Assembly: GCA_963575745.1 (NCBI GenBank)
Contig: CAUYUJ010010446.1
Span: forward strand, 278,501 to 342,500
Origin: Prorocentrum cordatum
Lineage: Eukaryota; Sar; Dinophyceae; Prorocentrales; Prorocentraceae
Length of the DNA stretch: 64,000 bases
Direction: 5' to 3'
The first letter of the stretch is position 1. Each line of letters begins with the position of its first letter. A program made the translations under genes and the position numbers. Below, piece by piece: positions 31,380 to 42,087 of the stretch. Under the pieces are notes generated by a model that saw only the letters and a program-made list of their open reading frames with translations, searched no databases and was not told the DNA's origin.

Positions 31380-31660
31380 AGACAGAAGGAGGGAGGGAGG
31401 GAGGGAGGGAGGAAGGGAGGGAAGAAGGGGGATATATATATATGTATATATACATGCTCGCCCCCCCCCCCCCCCCCCCAGCACCCCCCAACGACGGATT
31501 CTATTCCTCCTCCTGCTCCTCTTCATCCTCCTGGTCCCTCCTCCCCCTCGTGGGAGCACCCTCCTCATCGTCATTATCTTCCTCCTCCTGCTCCTCTTCA
31601 TCCTCCTGGCCCCTCCAAGGAGGGGGGGGCAGGGGGCGGAAGGAGGGGGGGAGGGGGATT
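31380..31660. repeat. GGGA, poly-C and CTC/CAT tracts
   Basis: (GGGA)n at 31386-31428, (TA)n at 31434-31452, a run of about 20 C at 31460-31479, then pyrimidine-rich CTCCTC sequence. Non-coding. Confidence 0.85.
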
Positions 31661-31925
31661 GCATTGCAGTGGATTGCGACCGATTGCGTTGCAATCGTTT
31701 GGTTGCAATCGATTGGATTACAATCGGTTCGATTGAAAAGGATTGGACTGCAAGGGAGGGAGAGGGGGGAGGGGGGAGAGGGGAAGAGAGGAGAGGGAGC
31801 GGAGGGAGGGGGAGAAGGGGATTGCATTGCAATGGTTTGCAATCGATTGCGTTGCAATGGGTTTGCAATGGGTTTGGATTGCAACCGATTGCATTGCAAT
31901 CGATTGGATTGCAATGCGATGAGGG
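31660..31925. repeat. GATTGCATTGCAATCGATTG repeats
   Basis: Self-complementary words (GATTGCATTGCAATC, CAATCGATTG) recur in two blocks (31660-31750 and 31820-31920) separated by a purine tract. Each word is a near-palindrome, so the block can fold extensively. Confidence 0.8.
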
Positions 31926-32114
31926 ACACGGGGCAGCCTCGAGCGACATGCGCAATGCGTAGGATGTCTGGGCTGTCGTGAATGGGGCTGCCTCGAGCGA
32001 CATGCGCAGTGCGTAGGATGATGATGAGAAGAACGCGTGGGAGGAGGATGAACAGGAGGTGGAGGAAGGGGAGAGGAGGAGCAGGAAGAACAGGAGGAGT
32101 GAGACTCCCAATGC

Positions 32115-32400
32115 GTAGCTTCTTGGGGCACTCTTGGGGCGATACAGGGTTGTCGTCCACATGCTTCTTGCGGAGGCCTCCTGGGCATTTCCGAATCCTC
32201 ATGGAGAGGCTCAGTGGCCACTTGGAGCCGTCTTGGGGCGGTCCTGGCGCCTCTTCGAGGCTCGTTCGAAGCTATCTTGAACGGCCTTGGGCTAGCTTGA
32301 TCGATCTTGGAGACCATATTGGACCCTTTGCGGCCCTCTCGGAGCCATCTGGAGCCATCTTGCGCGCTCCAACCCGTCGCGGGGCCTCTTCTCCAGACGC
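32115..32400 (+). repeat. Satellite array block
   Basis: CTTGGAGCCGTCTTGGGGCG-type words related to the main array. It ends about 140 bp before the spliced-leader relic at 32541. Confidence 0.65.
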
Positions 32401-32540
32401 AGGGGGAAGGGGTTAGGGGGAAGAAGGGGGGTGGACGGACCAGGCTCGCTGAGCCACCTCCGCCCAGGGGGCGGGTGGGATCACAGTTGACAATCCGTTG
32501 CGCTCTGCACTGCTAGCGCTCGCTCTCGCATCCTATCGTT

Positions 32541-32563
32541 TCCGTAGCCCTTTTTGGTTCAAG
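32541..32563 (+). other. Diverged genomic spliced-leader copy
   Basis: Reads TCCGTAGCCC then TTTTTGG then TTCAAG. Relative to the dinoflagellate leader it has one extra base and two substitutions. It sits 18 nt upstream of an ATG that opens a coiled-coil frame, the arrangement expected for a retroposed trans-spliced mRNA. Confidence 0.75.
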
Positions 32564-32581
32564 TTGTTCATTTTTGCTACC

Positions 32582-33109
32582 ATGCCAGCCTCGACGAAGG
32601 CAGCGCTCGAGAGGAAGCGCATCGCCAACATGGGCAGGGCACGCGTCAGGGCCGTGAAAAACTTCTTGGGCAAACCGTGGGTGGCGAAAGCCTTGAAGGA
32701 GGCAGTGGCGGAGTTCAAGGCCGCTTCGCACAGGCGTCTGTGCGATGCACTGGCCACTGCTACCCTTCGTTCCACCTCTCGGTTCGACGCTCTCTGCGAG
32801 AAGAACAGGAAGCTCACGAGGGAGCTCGACGCAGCGACCCGCGAGAAGCAGGAGCAGGCCGACGAACTCGAGAAGCTGCGGCAGCTGGCGCGGGCCAACG
32901 AGAAGCTGTAGCAGAGCAACGAGGAACTGCAGGAAGAGCTCGGCCAGGCCAAAGCCGCCCTCGCCGACCTCCGCTCAAAGCAGGCTCGCTTCAACTACTG
33001 GGCAACGCCCCAGGAGAAGAAGCGCTGGGCCTGGCTCACTTTGCACCCCGCGAAGTGGGGTTCGAGGCGCAACCGGTCCCTTAGGGACGGCTGCATGGGC
33101 AGCCACTGA
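32582..33109 (+). pseudogene. Retroposed coiled-coil protein gene with one internal TAG
   Basis: Plus-strand frame from ATG 32582 to TGA 33107-33109, 175 sense codons if the internal TAG at 32909-32911 is read through. Residues 1-60 are basic (ERKRIANMGRARVRAVKNFL). Residues about 60-150 form a heptad-like charged helix (LCEKNRKLTRELDAATREK, then ADELEKLRQLARANEKL, TAG, QSNEELQEELGQAKAALADL). The last 30 residues are Trp/Arg-rich (FNYWATPQEKKRWAWLTLHP). The helix pattern continues in phase on both sides of the TAG, so the TAG is a recent point mutation, most simply from CAG or AAG. The spliced-leader relic at 32541-32563 shows that it is a reinserted cDNA. Function unknown; the shape suggests a structural or dimerising protein. 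Repeats begin directly after the stop. Confidence 0.7.
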
Positions 33110-33740
33110 GGCGCCTGCACGACCTTTGCACGGGGCTGCTAACGAAAAAACCAACATGCTGCCGCATGGCGTGCCCGCCGCCCACCACGCTCCAGGGAAT
33201 GGCGTTCGAACTTCGACCGCCAGGTGGCGGCATCTTGAACAAGACCTTGCTGTCGGGGGATCTTGGATAAGATCCCCCTTGCTTTGGAGGTTCCCCCAAA
33301 AAAAAACTCGACGGAGGGGGAAACGGAGCAACCTACAGACGACGTGCTTTTTGACGCCCATAAGCTCGCGGCTGCTTGGGCCCAATCGCAAGGTTCTGCC
33401 GTTTGTGCTCAAGTGCACGACTGAGACATACCCCAAGCCACCAGGTGGCGGTATCTTGAACAAGATCCTTCTGCGTGCGTCTTGGGTAACATTCCCCTTA
33501 GTTTGGGCGTTCAGAGAACAAATCGACAGAGGGGCAAGCGGACCGACCCAATGACAACGCACCCCTGCACGGGGCTGCTAACGACACGCCCACACGCTGC
33601 CGCGCGGCGGGCCCGCCGCTCCCCCCGCTCCAGAAAATGACGTTCGAACTTCGACCACCAGGTGGCGGTATCCAGGCAAGATCCTTCTGTCGGGGGGTCT
33701 TGGATAAGATCCCCCTTACTCTGAAGGTTCAGAAAAACAA
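33110..33740 (+). repeat. Tandem repeat with CCAGGTGGCGG core
   Basis: Three diverged copies containing TTCGA(C/A)C.CCAGGTGGCGG, TCTTGAACAAGA and GGATAAGATCCCCCTT (33210-33300, 33440-33520, 33640-33730). Two copies also share GGGGCTGCTAACGA upstream. Confidence 0.75.
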
Positions 33741-33743
33741 AAG

Positions 33744-34440
33744 GGCATCCACAATTTAGGATGCCCCCCTTGGAACGGAAATCGCAAAAGCGCAACAGAA
33801 AACACGGCAGAACCACAAGAACACCGCATCGATGATAATGAACGACAGACGGCGGCAAACTCGCCGCGACGCAGACCCAGTGAGAAACAAGTGCGTCTTC
33901 TGTGGCCCAAAATGGGCATCCAAACTTAAAGATGCCCTCGTGGCGACGGACACCGCAAAACGCAACAGAAACGCAATGCATAACGACAAGGATCAACACG
34001 TCAACTACCATGAACAGCATACAGCTGCAAGCCCGCCGCGACGCAGAAGCAGTGAGCAGCAACTGCGTCTTCTGCTGTGAAAAAAGGGGCATCCCGATTT
34101 TAGGGTGCCCTCTCCGAGGCGGAAATCACAAAACGCAACAGAAAAGAAATGCAGAACAACAAGAACAACGCCTTGATGGTAATGAACGACAGGCATCGGC
34201 AAACCCGCCGCGACGCAGAATGAGTGAGAACCAATTGCGTCTTCTGTTGCGAAAAAGGGCATCCCATTTTTAGGATGCCCTCCTGGAGACGGAAATCGCG
34301 AAGCGCAACAGAAACCAATGCAGAACAACAAGAACAACCCACCGACAATAAGGAACAGCAGGCAGCGGCAAACCCGCCGCGACGCAGGAGCAGCGGGTGA
34401 CCACTGTGTCTTCTTCCTGAGGAAAAAACGGCATATCTTC
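33744..34440 (+). repeat. 171-bp tandem repeat, four copies
   Basis: Units begin with GGGCATCC..(T/A)TTTAGGATGCCC at 33745, 33914, 34087 and 34257 (spacing 169-173 bp). Each carries GCAACAGAAA, AATGAACGACAG, GCCGCGACGCAG and TGCGTCTTCTG. The GGGCATCC/GGATGCCC ends pair as a hairpin. Confidence 0.85.
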
Positions 34441-34446
34441 CTTCTT

Positions 34447-34565
34447 CCACCTACTACTACTACTACTACTACTACTACGACGACTACTACTACTACTACT
34501 ACTACTACTGCCACTACTCCTACTACTACTATTACTATTTACTATTACTACTACTACTACTACTC

Positions 34566-34613
<48 letters not shown>

Positions 34614-34660
34614 AAACTACTACTACTACTACTACTACCACCACACCACCACACCACCAC

Positions 34661-34693
<33 letters not shown>

Positions 34694-34744
34694 CTACTCC
34701 TACTCCTACTCCTACTACTACTCCTACTACTCCTACTCCTACTC

Positions 34745-34792
<48 letters not shown>

Positions 34793-34822
34793 CTACTCCT
34801 ACTACTACTCCTACTCCTACTC

Positions 34823-34913
<91 letters not shown>

Positions 34914-34990
34914 GACTACTACGACTACTACGACTACTACTACTACTGCGACCACGACTACGCCTACTACTACCACTACTACTACTAGCA
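34447..34990. repeat. ACT trinucleotide microsatellite
   Basis: About 540 bp of (ACT)n with CCT and ACG variants. Its frames give only poly-Thr/Tyr/Leu, or Ser/Val on the other strand. Confidence 0.95.
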
Positions 34991-35169
34991 CGCGTCGACT
35001 CCGCGCGCACACCACGTGCACAGCGTGCGCGTACACTATGCGCGCCGCGTGCTCACTGTGAATAGCCAAAAAAACAATCGCATTGCGTCGCATTGATTTG
35101 GAGAAGGAGGGATGGGTTGAAGAATTACTGCTGCATTCTGATTGTAATCATACTGTGATCCTGGCGGGT

Positions 35170-35400
35170 TCGGTAGGAGGAGGAGGAGGAGAAGGAGGAG
35201 GAAAAGGAGCAGGAGGAAGAGGCGGAGGAGCAGCAGGAGGGTGAGGATGAGGAGGACGAGGATGAGGAGGGCGAAGAAGAGGATGAGGATGAGGAGGAGG
35301 AGGGGGATGAGGATGAGGAGGAAGAAGAAGAGGATGAGGATGATGAGGATGAGGGGGATGAGGGTGAGGAGGATGAGGATGAGGAAGGGGAGCAACAACA
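35170..35400. repeat. GGA/GGATGA purine microsatellite
   Basis: Continuous purine-rich GGA, GGATGA and GAAGAG repeats on the plus strand. Confidence 0.9.
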
Positions 35401-35419
35401 GCAACAGCATCAGCATGGC

Positions 35420-36440
35420 AACGAAACCGTGCTACTCACATGTGTTTTTTTGGTTTTTGTTCGGTCAGGGAGGCAACCAAACACTGCTATTCACAGGTTT
35501 TTTGTTGTTGTTGTTTTTTTTTGTTTTCAGAGATCCACAAGCATGGCCAGGGGGTGTTGTGGAACGCCAGAAACCAGCCAAAAACTTGTGGATTGCAGTG
35601 TTTGGGGAGAGCATGGCCACCAAACACTGCTATTCACATGTTTTTTTGTTTTTTTTTGTTTTCTGGCGGACCGAAAAAACCAAAACAAACTTGTGAATAG
35701 CATGGTTTCGTGGCCGTGCTCTCACCAAATGCTGCTATTCACATGTTTGTTTGGTTTTCTGGCGGACCGGAAAAACCCCCAAAACCTGTGAATAGCATGG
35801 TTTCGTGGCCATGCTCCCCCCAAACACTGCAATTCAAAAGTTTTTGTTTGGTTTCTGGCGTTCCACAGCACCCCCTGGCCATGCTTGTGTATCTCTGAAA
35901 ACCAAAAAACAAAAAAAAACTATGAATAGCAGTGTTTGGTTGCCTCCCTGACCGAAAAAACACACAAAAAAACATGTGAATAGCATGGTTTCGTGGCCAC
36001 CCTCCTCCCGCAAGTCTTTTTGGCGAAACAAAAACTTGTGAATTGCAGTGTTTGGGGAGAGCATGGCCACCAAACACTGCTATTCACATGTTTTTTTTGT
36101 TTTTTTGGTTTTCTGGCGGACCGAAAAAAAAACAAACATGTGAATAGCATGGTTTCGTGGCCGTGCTCTCACCAAATACTGCTATTCACATGTTTGTTTG
36201 GTTTTCTGGCGGACCCGAAAAAAAAACATGTGAATAGCATGGTTTCGTGGCCATGCTCTCCCCAAACACTGCAATTCACAAGTTTTTGTTTGGTTTCTGG
36301 CGTTCCACAACACCCCCTGGCCATGCTTGTGGATCTCTGGAAACCAAACAACCAAAAAAAAATGTGAATAGCAGTGTTTGGTTGCCTCCCTGATCGAAAA
36401 AAACAAAAAAAACATGGAATAACATGGTTTCGTGGCCACC
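35420..36440. repeat. Large imperfect palindromes plus about 440-450 bp duplication
   Basis: The left arm (GGTCAGGGAGGCAACCAAACACTGCTATTCACA at 35463-35495 in part, then AGCATGGCCAGGGGGTG) is answered by its reverse complement at 35860-35965 (CACCCCCTGGCCATGCT, then TGTTTGGTTGCCTCCCTGACC). The inner parts around 35700-35810 also pair. The right half is repeated with an offset of about 440-450 bp up to 36440 (GAGCATGGCCACCAAACACT at both about 35610 and 36058). No gene. Confidence 0.8.
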
Positions 36441-36465
36441 CTCCTCCCGCGAGTCTTTTTGGCGA

Positions 36466-36496
<31 letters not shown>

Positions 36497-36611
36497 GTTA
36501 AGGACGAGGAGGAAAGAAGGAGGAAGAGGAGGGCGAGGGAGAAGGAGGAGGAGCAAACAATCAATGATCGTTTTGTGGTTTTGGTGGCTTGGGGGGTGCT
36601 GGGGGGGGCGA

Positions 36612-36648
<37 letters not shown>
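36612..36648. repeat. AT microsatellite
   Basis: (AT)n of about 34 bp, following a purine-rich GGAGGA tract at 36465-36555. Confidence 0.95.
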
Positions 36649-36649
<1 letters not shown>

Positions 36650-36899
36650 CAGCGGCCGTAGTTGCGTAGTGGACGTATGCATCATACAAAGACCGACAAA
36701 TCAACTGCACGTAGTTGCGTAGTGGATGTAGAATGCGTGTCGCCAGGTCGTGGCGGCGTTGCCAGGGGAGCAGCGTTTGCGGCTGTGGTCTATGACGTGG
36801 GACGGCAGGGGCGGGAGTATTTGCAACTCCTGACTTCCCCCGTCTTCTGTATGGAGAGGAAACAAACATACATTTTTCGGCAAGCGGCAGGTTTGGTAC

Positions 36900-37169
36900 A
36901 TGACTACCTGGCTCTCGCTGGGCAGCACGTGCGCGCGGCTGCAACCTGTAATCACGCTGTCGCGGATGGGAGGGAGTAGCAGGAGCGACACGAAGGAACG
37001 CAAGAACGAAGGTCCGAGAAAGCATAGAAAAGCAGAAAGACGGAAAGCAGCTTCCCAGCTGGAGGCACTCCTTGGACGCCGAGGTCAGCAGACCCTCCCC
37101 TCATTCAGCCGCGCGCTCGCCACGCTGCTCATGAAACAGGCTGTCTGCTATATCCTCCTCGCCAAGCAC

Positions 37170-37219
<50 letters not shown>

Positions 37220-37679
37220 CCATCAGCACCAGCATCATCATCAGCATCATCATCATCAGCAACATCACTGTTCTCATTCACATCATCACAGTCTTCACCA
37301 TCACCAACAACAACACCATCACCATAAGCATCCACATCCGCATCCGCATCAACATCATCATCCGCAACATCATCATCTGCATTGTCATCATCACCATCAT
37401 CATCATCCTCATCATTGTCATCCCCATCATCCTCATGACCTTCACTATCATCAGCACGACCATCATCATCAGCAGCATCAGCAACATCATCAGCATCACC
37501 ATGAGCATAGCCATTATCATCATCATCACCATCATCATCATCATCCATCGTCGCCCGCCTCTGCGGCATCTACGCGTTGCTACTCCCTCCGTGCTGCTTC
37601 TTCCCTTTGCGTTGGCCATACATTGAGGATATCTGCTGTGTACTGTGCGCCCCCATTATGTTGCCCCCACTCCCCCTAA
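36900..37679 (+). CDS. Histidine-rich ORF driven by a CAT microsatellite
   Basis: ATG-initiated frame of 259 codons. The first 85 residues are ordinary and basic (DTKERKNEGPRKHRKAERRK; LEALLGRRGQQTLPSFSRAL). They are followed by about 130 residues that are mostly His, encoded by imperfect (CAT)n at 37165-37560, and a short Ser/Ala/Cys tail. The CAT tract is an expansion, and I cannot tell whether the frame is expressed. A His-rich tract could bind metal, but that would be accidental unless the protein is real. No family is recognised for the N-terminal part. Confidence 0.25.
37165..37560. repeat. CAT trinucleotide microsatellite
   Basis: Uninterrupted at 37168-37218, then CAT units mixed with CAG, CCG and CAC up to about 37560. 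Confidence 0.9.
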
Positions 37680-39915
37680 TGTCCCTCACGCGTCTCACCC
37701 CCACTAGCCTCATCCTCACCCTGAAACCCAACACTGCACGCATTGTTACAATCATCCTCGCGCTCATGACCCTCCGTCTCCCCATTGTTCTCGACCTTCT
37801 GCTTCTGGTCTCCCTAATCCTGCTACTCCTCCTCGCCAACACCATACCATGTCTTCCCTCCGCATCCCCTTCCCCCGCTCCAACTCTTCCCCCTTCTCCT
37901 CCTCCAGCCCCTCCTCTCCCTATCCTCAGCGGGGGGAGAGCAATCGGTGCCCCGTCCATTCTGCCTTCCACCGGTGCCGCGCTCTCGTTCGGACCTGCGC
38001 CCCTGCCCACCTCCCCCCAGGGTTCCTCTAGGTAGGTGATCGGCAATATGGACTGGTAGACGACTACGAAGAACAGATCCTTCAAGCGGGGATGGATGAG
38101 ATGAGGGACGAATGGCTGTTCAACGGCGACGACGGGTAGACCCATCCGCGAATACTGAACTCACAGCAGCAAGGCCGCGCCGAGCCGCGGGGTGCAGGGG
38201 TGACTGGCGGCTGTCCAACCGCAGTGCGCACGAGCCCGCGCGCAGCATCGGCCCTGGTATGCGCCATCGAGCATTGTCTGGAAAGGGCGCAACATCCCAG
38301 AGAGGGCGCGCACGATGTGCCCCTGGAACGGCCCTGGGCCGCACCTTCGTCTGAACATGGGGAAAGCGGGAAGAATGCACCTGGAACGGTCCTGTGAAGC
38401 ACAGTTGTCGGGACCTGGAACACATCATCATCTACCTAACACGAGACCGGTTCTTGCCACTGCCACTTCACATACACGCGCGCGCTATTGCTCCCAATCA
38501 TGTGGTATGTGGTGTACCATTTAGCCTATCTCGCTTATGTTGTCACAGGAGATATTGGCGACCTTAGCTTGCCTCGGCTCGTATTGTTCCAGCAAGGCTG
38601 TGATGAGCACTCCGCCGCAATCGGCTCACCGTGGTTTTTGCTGCCCTGCGCCCGCTCGCTGCCGCCCCCTGCGTGTTTTCGAGGCCATGCGCCTCGCTCC
38701 CATGGAGCGGCTACCAAAACCCAGGCTCTTATGTGGTGCTGGGACCCGCCTGTGCCGATCGCCGTGGATGCGACCTACGGCATCGGCGCCCTCTTTTGCA
38801 CAGGCAGGACTTCATGTTCGTTCTCAATGCCAGGTACCTCAACGAGTCCGACCACGACAACCTCGACTTCGAGCCCCGCCATTCTGGCCCTGCAGCTCGA
38901 GGTCACCTCAGGCCCACCAGGGCCGCAACCTTGCTTTCTGGGGCCTCCGTAGACGCATGCCCCCACCTTCGATCCTGCGGACTGCTATGGCCCACCACCG
39001 CCCCATAACTCTCTTTCCGCTCCATCTAACCTGCACCCGTGCGGACGCATAGAAAGCATGGACGTCGGGACCCACATCCCAGGCCCACCAGGGCTGCCAC
39101 TCCCTGCTGCCACGCTGTCTTCATCTTCGGTCGACAGCACCACCGTGGCGACCAAGAGGTATTCCCAGCGACGTCCAGTTCTCCAGGGACTCGCTGCAGG
39201 TTTACGCCAGCACATTGGGACGCCGGCGGGGTGGTGGACTGTGCACGGCGCTACCGTCTGGCTAGACTAATGCATCCAGAACGTCACTTACGCCCCTCAG
39301 GGCTCCGAGTACGCGGGTCTGTTCCTCCACATGGGCGCATACGACGCACGCATCCAGCGACGCTCTCTGGCGGGCATGGTCTGCCGAGGCGCCTGTGCCC
39401 GTGGTCTTGGCCGACCTCGCCGGCAAGCAAGCGCATGCGTTCAACGCCCGTGCTCATTTCTTCTTCGGAGCCCCAGTGCCCGCGCTGGCGGGGGCCGACA
39501 GTTCGCATCGCTCCAGGTACTCGGTTGCTCCCGATCGCGGTCGCCCCGCGGCAAGCCGCGCGGGAAGCTGCCGAGCCACCAGGGCCAGGCACTGGCGCGC
39601 CAGCGCCACCTTATCGCGGTCGCCGACGGAGAGCCTACGGACCAAGACGGCACCGCACAGCACGGCATCGGCACGGCCAAACCTAGAAGACACGCTGGGG
39701 TCACGTCTGCCAAGTTTCGGCTTTCACTGCCGCTCCCAATGCCCACCCTGGGAGAACCCCTGGCCTCCCCGGCACAGCAACAAGGCACGCATTGGTCATG
39801 CCGTCCCCTTTCCCTCGAGCTTGTCCGCCTCTGGCCACCAGGCCCTCCGCTCCAGCTCCAGGGCCCGACGGGGCCAGCAGGGAAACTGGTCACACGCGTA
39901 CCCCAGCGGGTGGCC
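37680..39915. other. No gene confidently recognised
   Basis: Pyrimidine-rich to 38030, then mixed sequence. Short protein-like phrases appear on the plus strand (FMFVLNARYLNESDHDNLDF near 38820, VTYAPQGSEYAGLFLHMGAY near 39290), but frames change often and no domain is identified. It may be decayed retroelement interior preceding the endonuclease-like piece at 39918. Confidence 0.35.
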
Positions 39916-39917
39916 TT

Positions 39918-40110
39918 CAGGTAGCCCACCTCGCCAGTACCAACGTCACCAGCCTCGCCGCCAACTGGGGCACCCTCACAAAACCCCCGAACCACTACAC
40001 CACCTCCACTGTTGCGTGCCAAGGAACACGCCTTCGACAGGCGCGCGCGCTCGCCCGAGCACGGCGCCCGGCGGCCAGCCCAGGGGCGCTGTCCCACAGG
40101 CGCCGATGTT
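39918..40110 (+). pseudogene. Possible start of a LINE endonuclease domain, decayed
   Basis: A plus-strand frame reads VAHLASTNVTSLAANWGTL and then QGTRLRQARALARARR. 'N(V/I)TSL...W..L' followed by '.QETRL' about 15-20 residues later is how the endonuclease domain of dinoflagellate LINEs begins, the E of QETRL being a metal ligand. Here that Glu is replaced by Gly. Only these two motifs are visible, and the rest of the domain is not recovered in any frame. Tentative. Confidence 0.3.
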
Positions 40111-40357
40111 CCCCGTAAAGGCCACGGGGGAGGCACCGACAACCAGGTTCACGCTACGGCGTCCCAGCACGGCAGCGCGCGCATAGCGGCCCAATGGGTC
40201 CTCGTGGACACTGCCAAGGACGATCCAACTCGCCCCGCCCTTCGCGACCGCGCAATGGACCGAGGCATTCGCCCCTATCCCTGCTCTAGGCCCAGACAGC
40301 GAGCGCCGCGGGCGCGGGGGCGTCGCCAATTGTATCTACGCGGCTCTCCTGCCACGT

Positions 40358-41530
40358 GGGTTTTGTAAACCAAATTGCGTTTGGGCGGGTGGGGTGACTG
40401 CGGAAGCAATGGACTTGACAACTCACTGCGAGGCACACTAACAACACCACATCGATTACGCCACATACATCCCCCTTCCTGAAAACATATCAAGACCGAC
40501 TCCCCCCGGGACTACCCCCCCGGGAGATTGCAAACTGCATGTGTCGCTGCCGTATCGTTCGTTTTGAAAACGAACCCACACCGGCCAAGCCAGGTCGCCC
40601 CCCCACTCACCCCGGTCAAATAATATCGCGCTCTCATTTATCAAGATTCATGCATTCCAGCACTCCATTGCACAAGAAAAACGAAGTCCACGCGCGAGCG
40701 GCGTCGCGCACGCATGCAAGGCGTATTCCAACGCGACGCGGCGATTTCAAATTCTATTTCCCGAAAGCGTATTCAACTACAGTTAAGCAAGTGCGCGTTT
40801 CGAAACAGTTTGCGCGCTGTTGCGGATTCTGAAGACAAGCCGCAAGTTCTCCAAAATTGCATCGAGCGCGACCAAGCGGACCTCTCGCGAGCACGTGCCG
40901 AATTCATTCGAACGCCTTTGCGCGCTTGCTGTTGTGTGTGCGCGCGTGTGTATTGTGTGTGTATGTGTGCGTGTTTGTTTGGGGGGCGCGTTCCCTGTCC
41001 TACGCGGGCAACTTGCCTGCGTCGGCCGCGCGCGCGCGTCGACACCCCACAAAAGACCTTCATCGCCGAAGCGTGGACGACATCTTCGTCATCGGCGCGG
41101 CCATCATCGGCGCCCTCATTGGCAGTGCCGTCGTCATCGTCATCATCGTTGCCATCGTCGCCGCTATCAACGTCGTGCCTGTCGCAGTCGATGTCGCCAA
41201 GGTACCGCGCCCGCGCGAGTCACCGACTCGCACCGCTGCGCCCGCGCGTCAGCGGGGCCTGGTAGACGCGATGGGAAGTCCCCAGCAGTCGGCGCCACCG
41301 CGGCCGCGTCGGTCGCGCCAAACTAGCTGGCGGCTTTGTGCAAGAGCCTGCGCGCGCTAGCGCGGCCGCAGCGATGCGCCAGCCAGCGCAAAGCAGTCAT
41401 CGCAATCGCCGCCGCATTGGTTTTGCAAACAAAGTTGCGGGTGGGCGGGCGGGATGATTTCGCGGGCAGCGGAATTGACTAGTTCAAACTCTGCAAGGTG
41501 AGTTGCACTGCGTGGAACGCACCACATAGA
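40358..41530. repeat. Pair of related segments of about 80-100 bp flanking an unassigned region
   Basis: GGTTTTGTAAACCAAATTGC with GGGCGGGTGGGGTGA (40360-40400) resembles GGTTTTGCAAACAAAGTTGC with GGGCGGGCGGGATGA (41418-41460), and both continue into similar ACTG(C)G.GG.AC.CACCACAT. sequence. Between them is a plus frame with a hydrophobic run (IIGALIGSAVVIVIIVAIVA at about 41110-41170), which could be a membrane helix but has no supporting context. Confidence 0.4.
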
Positions 41531-41591
41531 TGTCTAGAAACGTATTGTTTTTAGTCCGCGCTGACCAAATTTGATAATCAGGCGGTGGGCG

Positions 41592-41972
41592 ATGGACCCG
41601 AAGCCCTCCCAGCAGGCCGCCCTCACCAGGCAACGGGCTCCCAAGCTGACCCCTGGCGGCGCATCCACAGCGTGGCGCAGGCCACGCCATGCAGACCTCT
41701 TCCGCGTCGAAAAGGTGGAAGGCCATCTCGGAGACATGGCGGTCAACGTCGGCCTCGTCGCGCCCGCGGCCGAGGCCTTCAACCGGCGCGGCGACGAGCT
41801 GGCCACAGCAGTCGCGCGCCTCCACCAGCTGCCGCAGGACGTGGCTGACGCGACTACGTGCCGCCATGAGTTCGCGGCCGTGCTTCTCAATGCTGCGATG
41901 GCCATCCACGACCACCGCCACCGCGCCCTGCCCCTCCCAGACCCAAGCCGCGGTGCTGGCCAGTCCCACTGA
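41592..41972 (+). CDS. Hypothetical protein, 126 codons
   Basis: ATG-initiated plus frame with ordinary amino-acid composition and helical character (FRVEKVEGHLGDMAVNVGLV, EAFNRRGDELATAVARLHQL, EFAAVLLNAAMAIHDHRHR). The next in-phase coding-like segment (42088-42399) is in another frame and has similar His/Arg-rich helical content, so both could be exons or decayed parts of one gene or retroelement ORF. No domain is recognised. Confidence 0.35.
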   Translation: MDPKPSQQAALTRQRAPKLTPGGASTAWRRPRHADLFRVEKVEGHLGDMAVNVGLVAPAAEAFNRRGDELATAVARLHQLPQDVADATTCRHEFAAVLLNAAMAIHDHRHRALPLPDPSRGAGQSH

Positions 41973-42087
41973 ACACCCAGCACCCCTCTCCGTGCTACCT
42001 GCCACCAGGCATGTACCCAATCCCACCAGGGGACTGGCGTTCAGGGCATCACCCCCCCCACCCACCAGGGAACCGAGGATCCCCTGA

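Noticed and set aside
34270-35010. Ser/Arg- and Val-rich minus-strand ORFs
   Set aside because: Encoded by the ACT microsatellite.
36655-36740. GGCCGTAGTTGCGTAGTGGACG considered as another leader relic
   Set aside because: Only CCGTAG matches; the ATTTTGGCTC part is absent.
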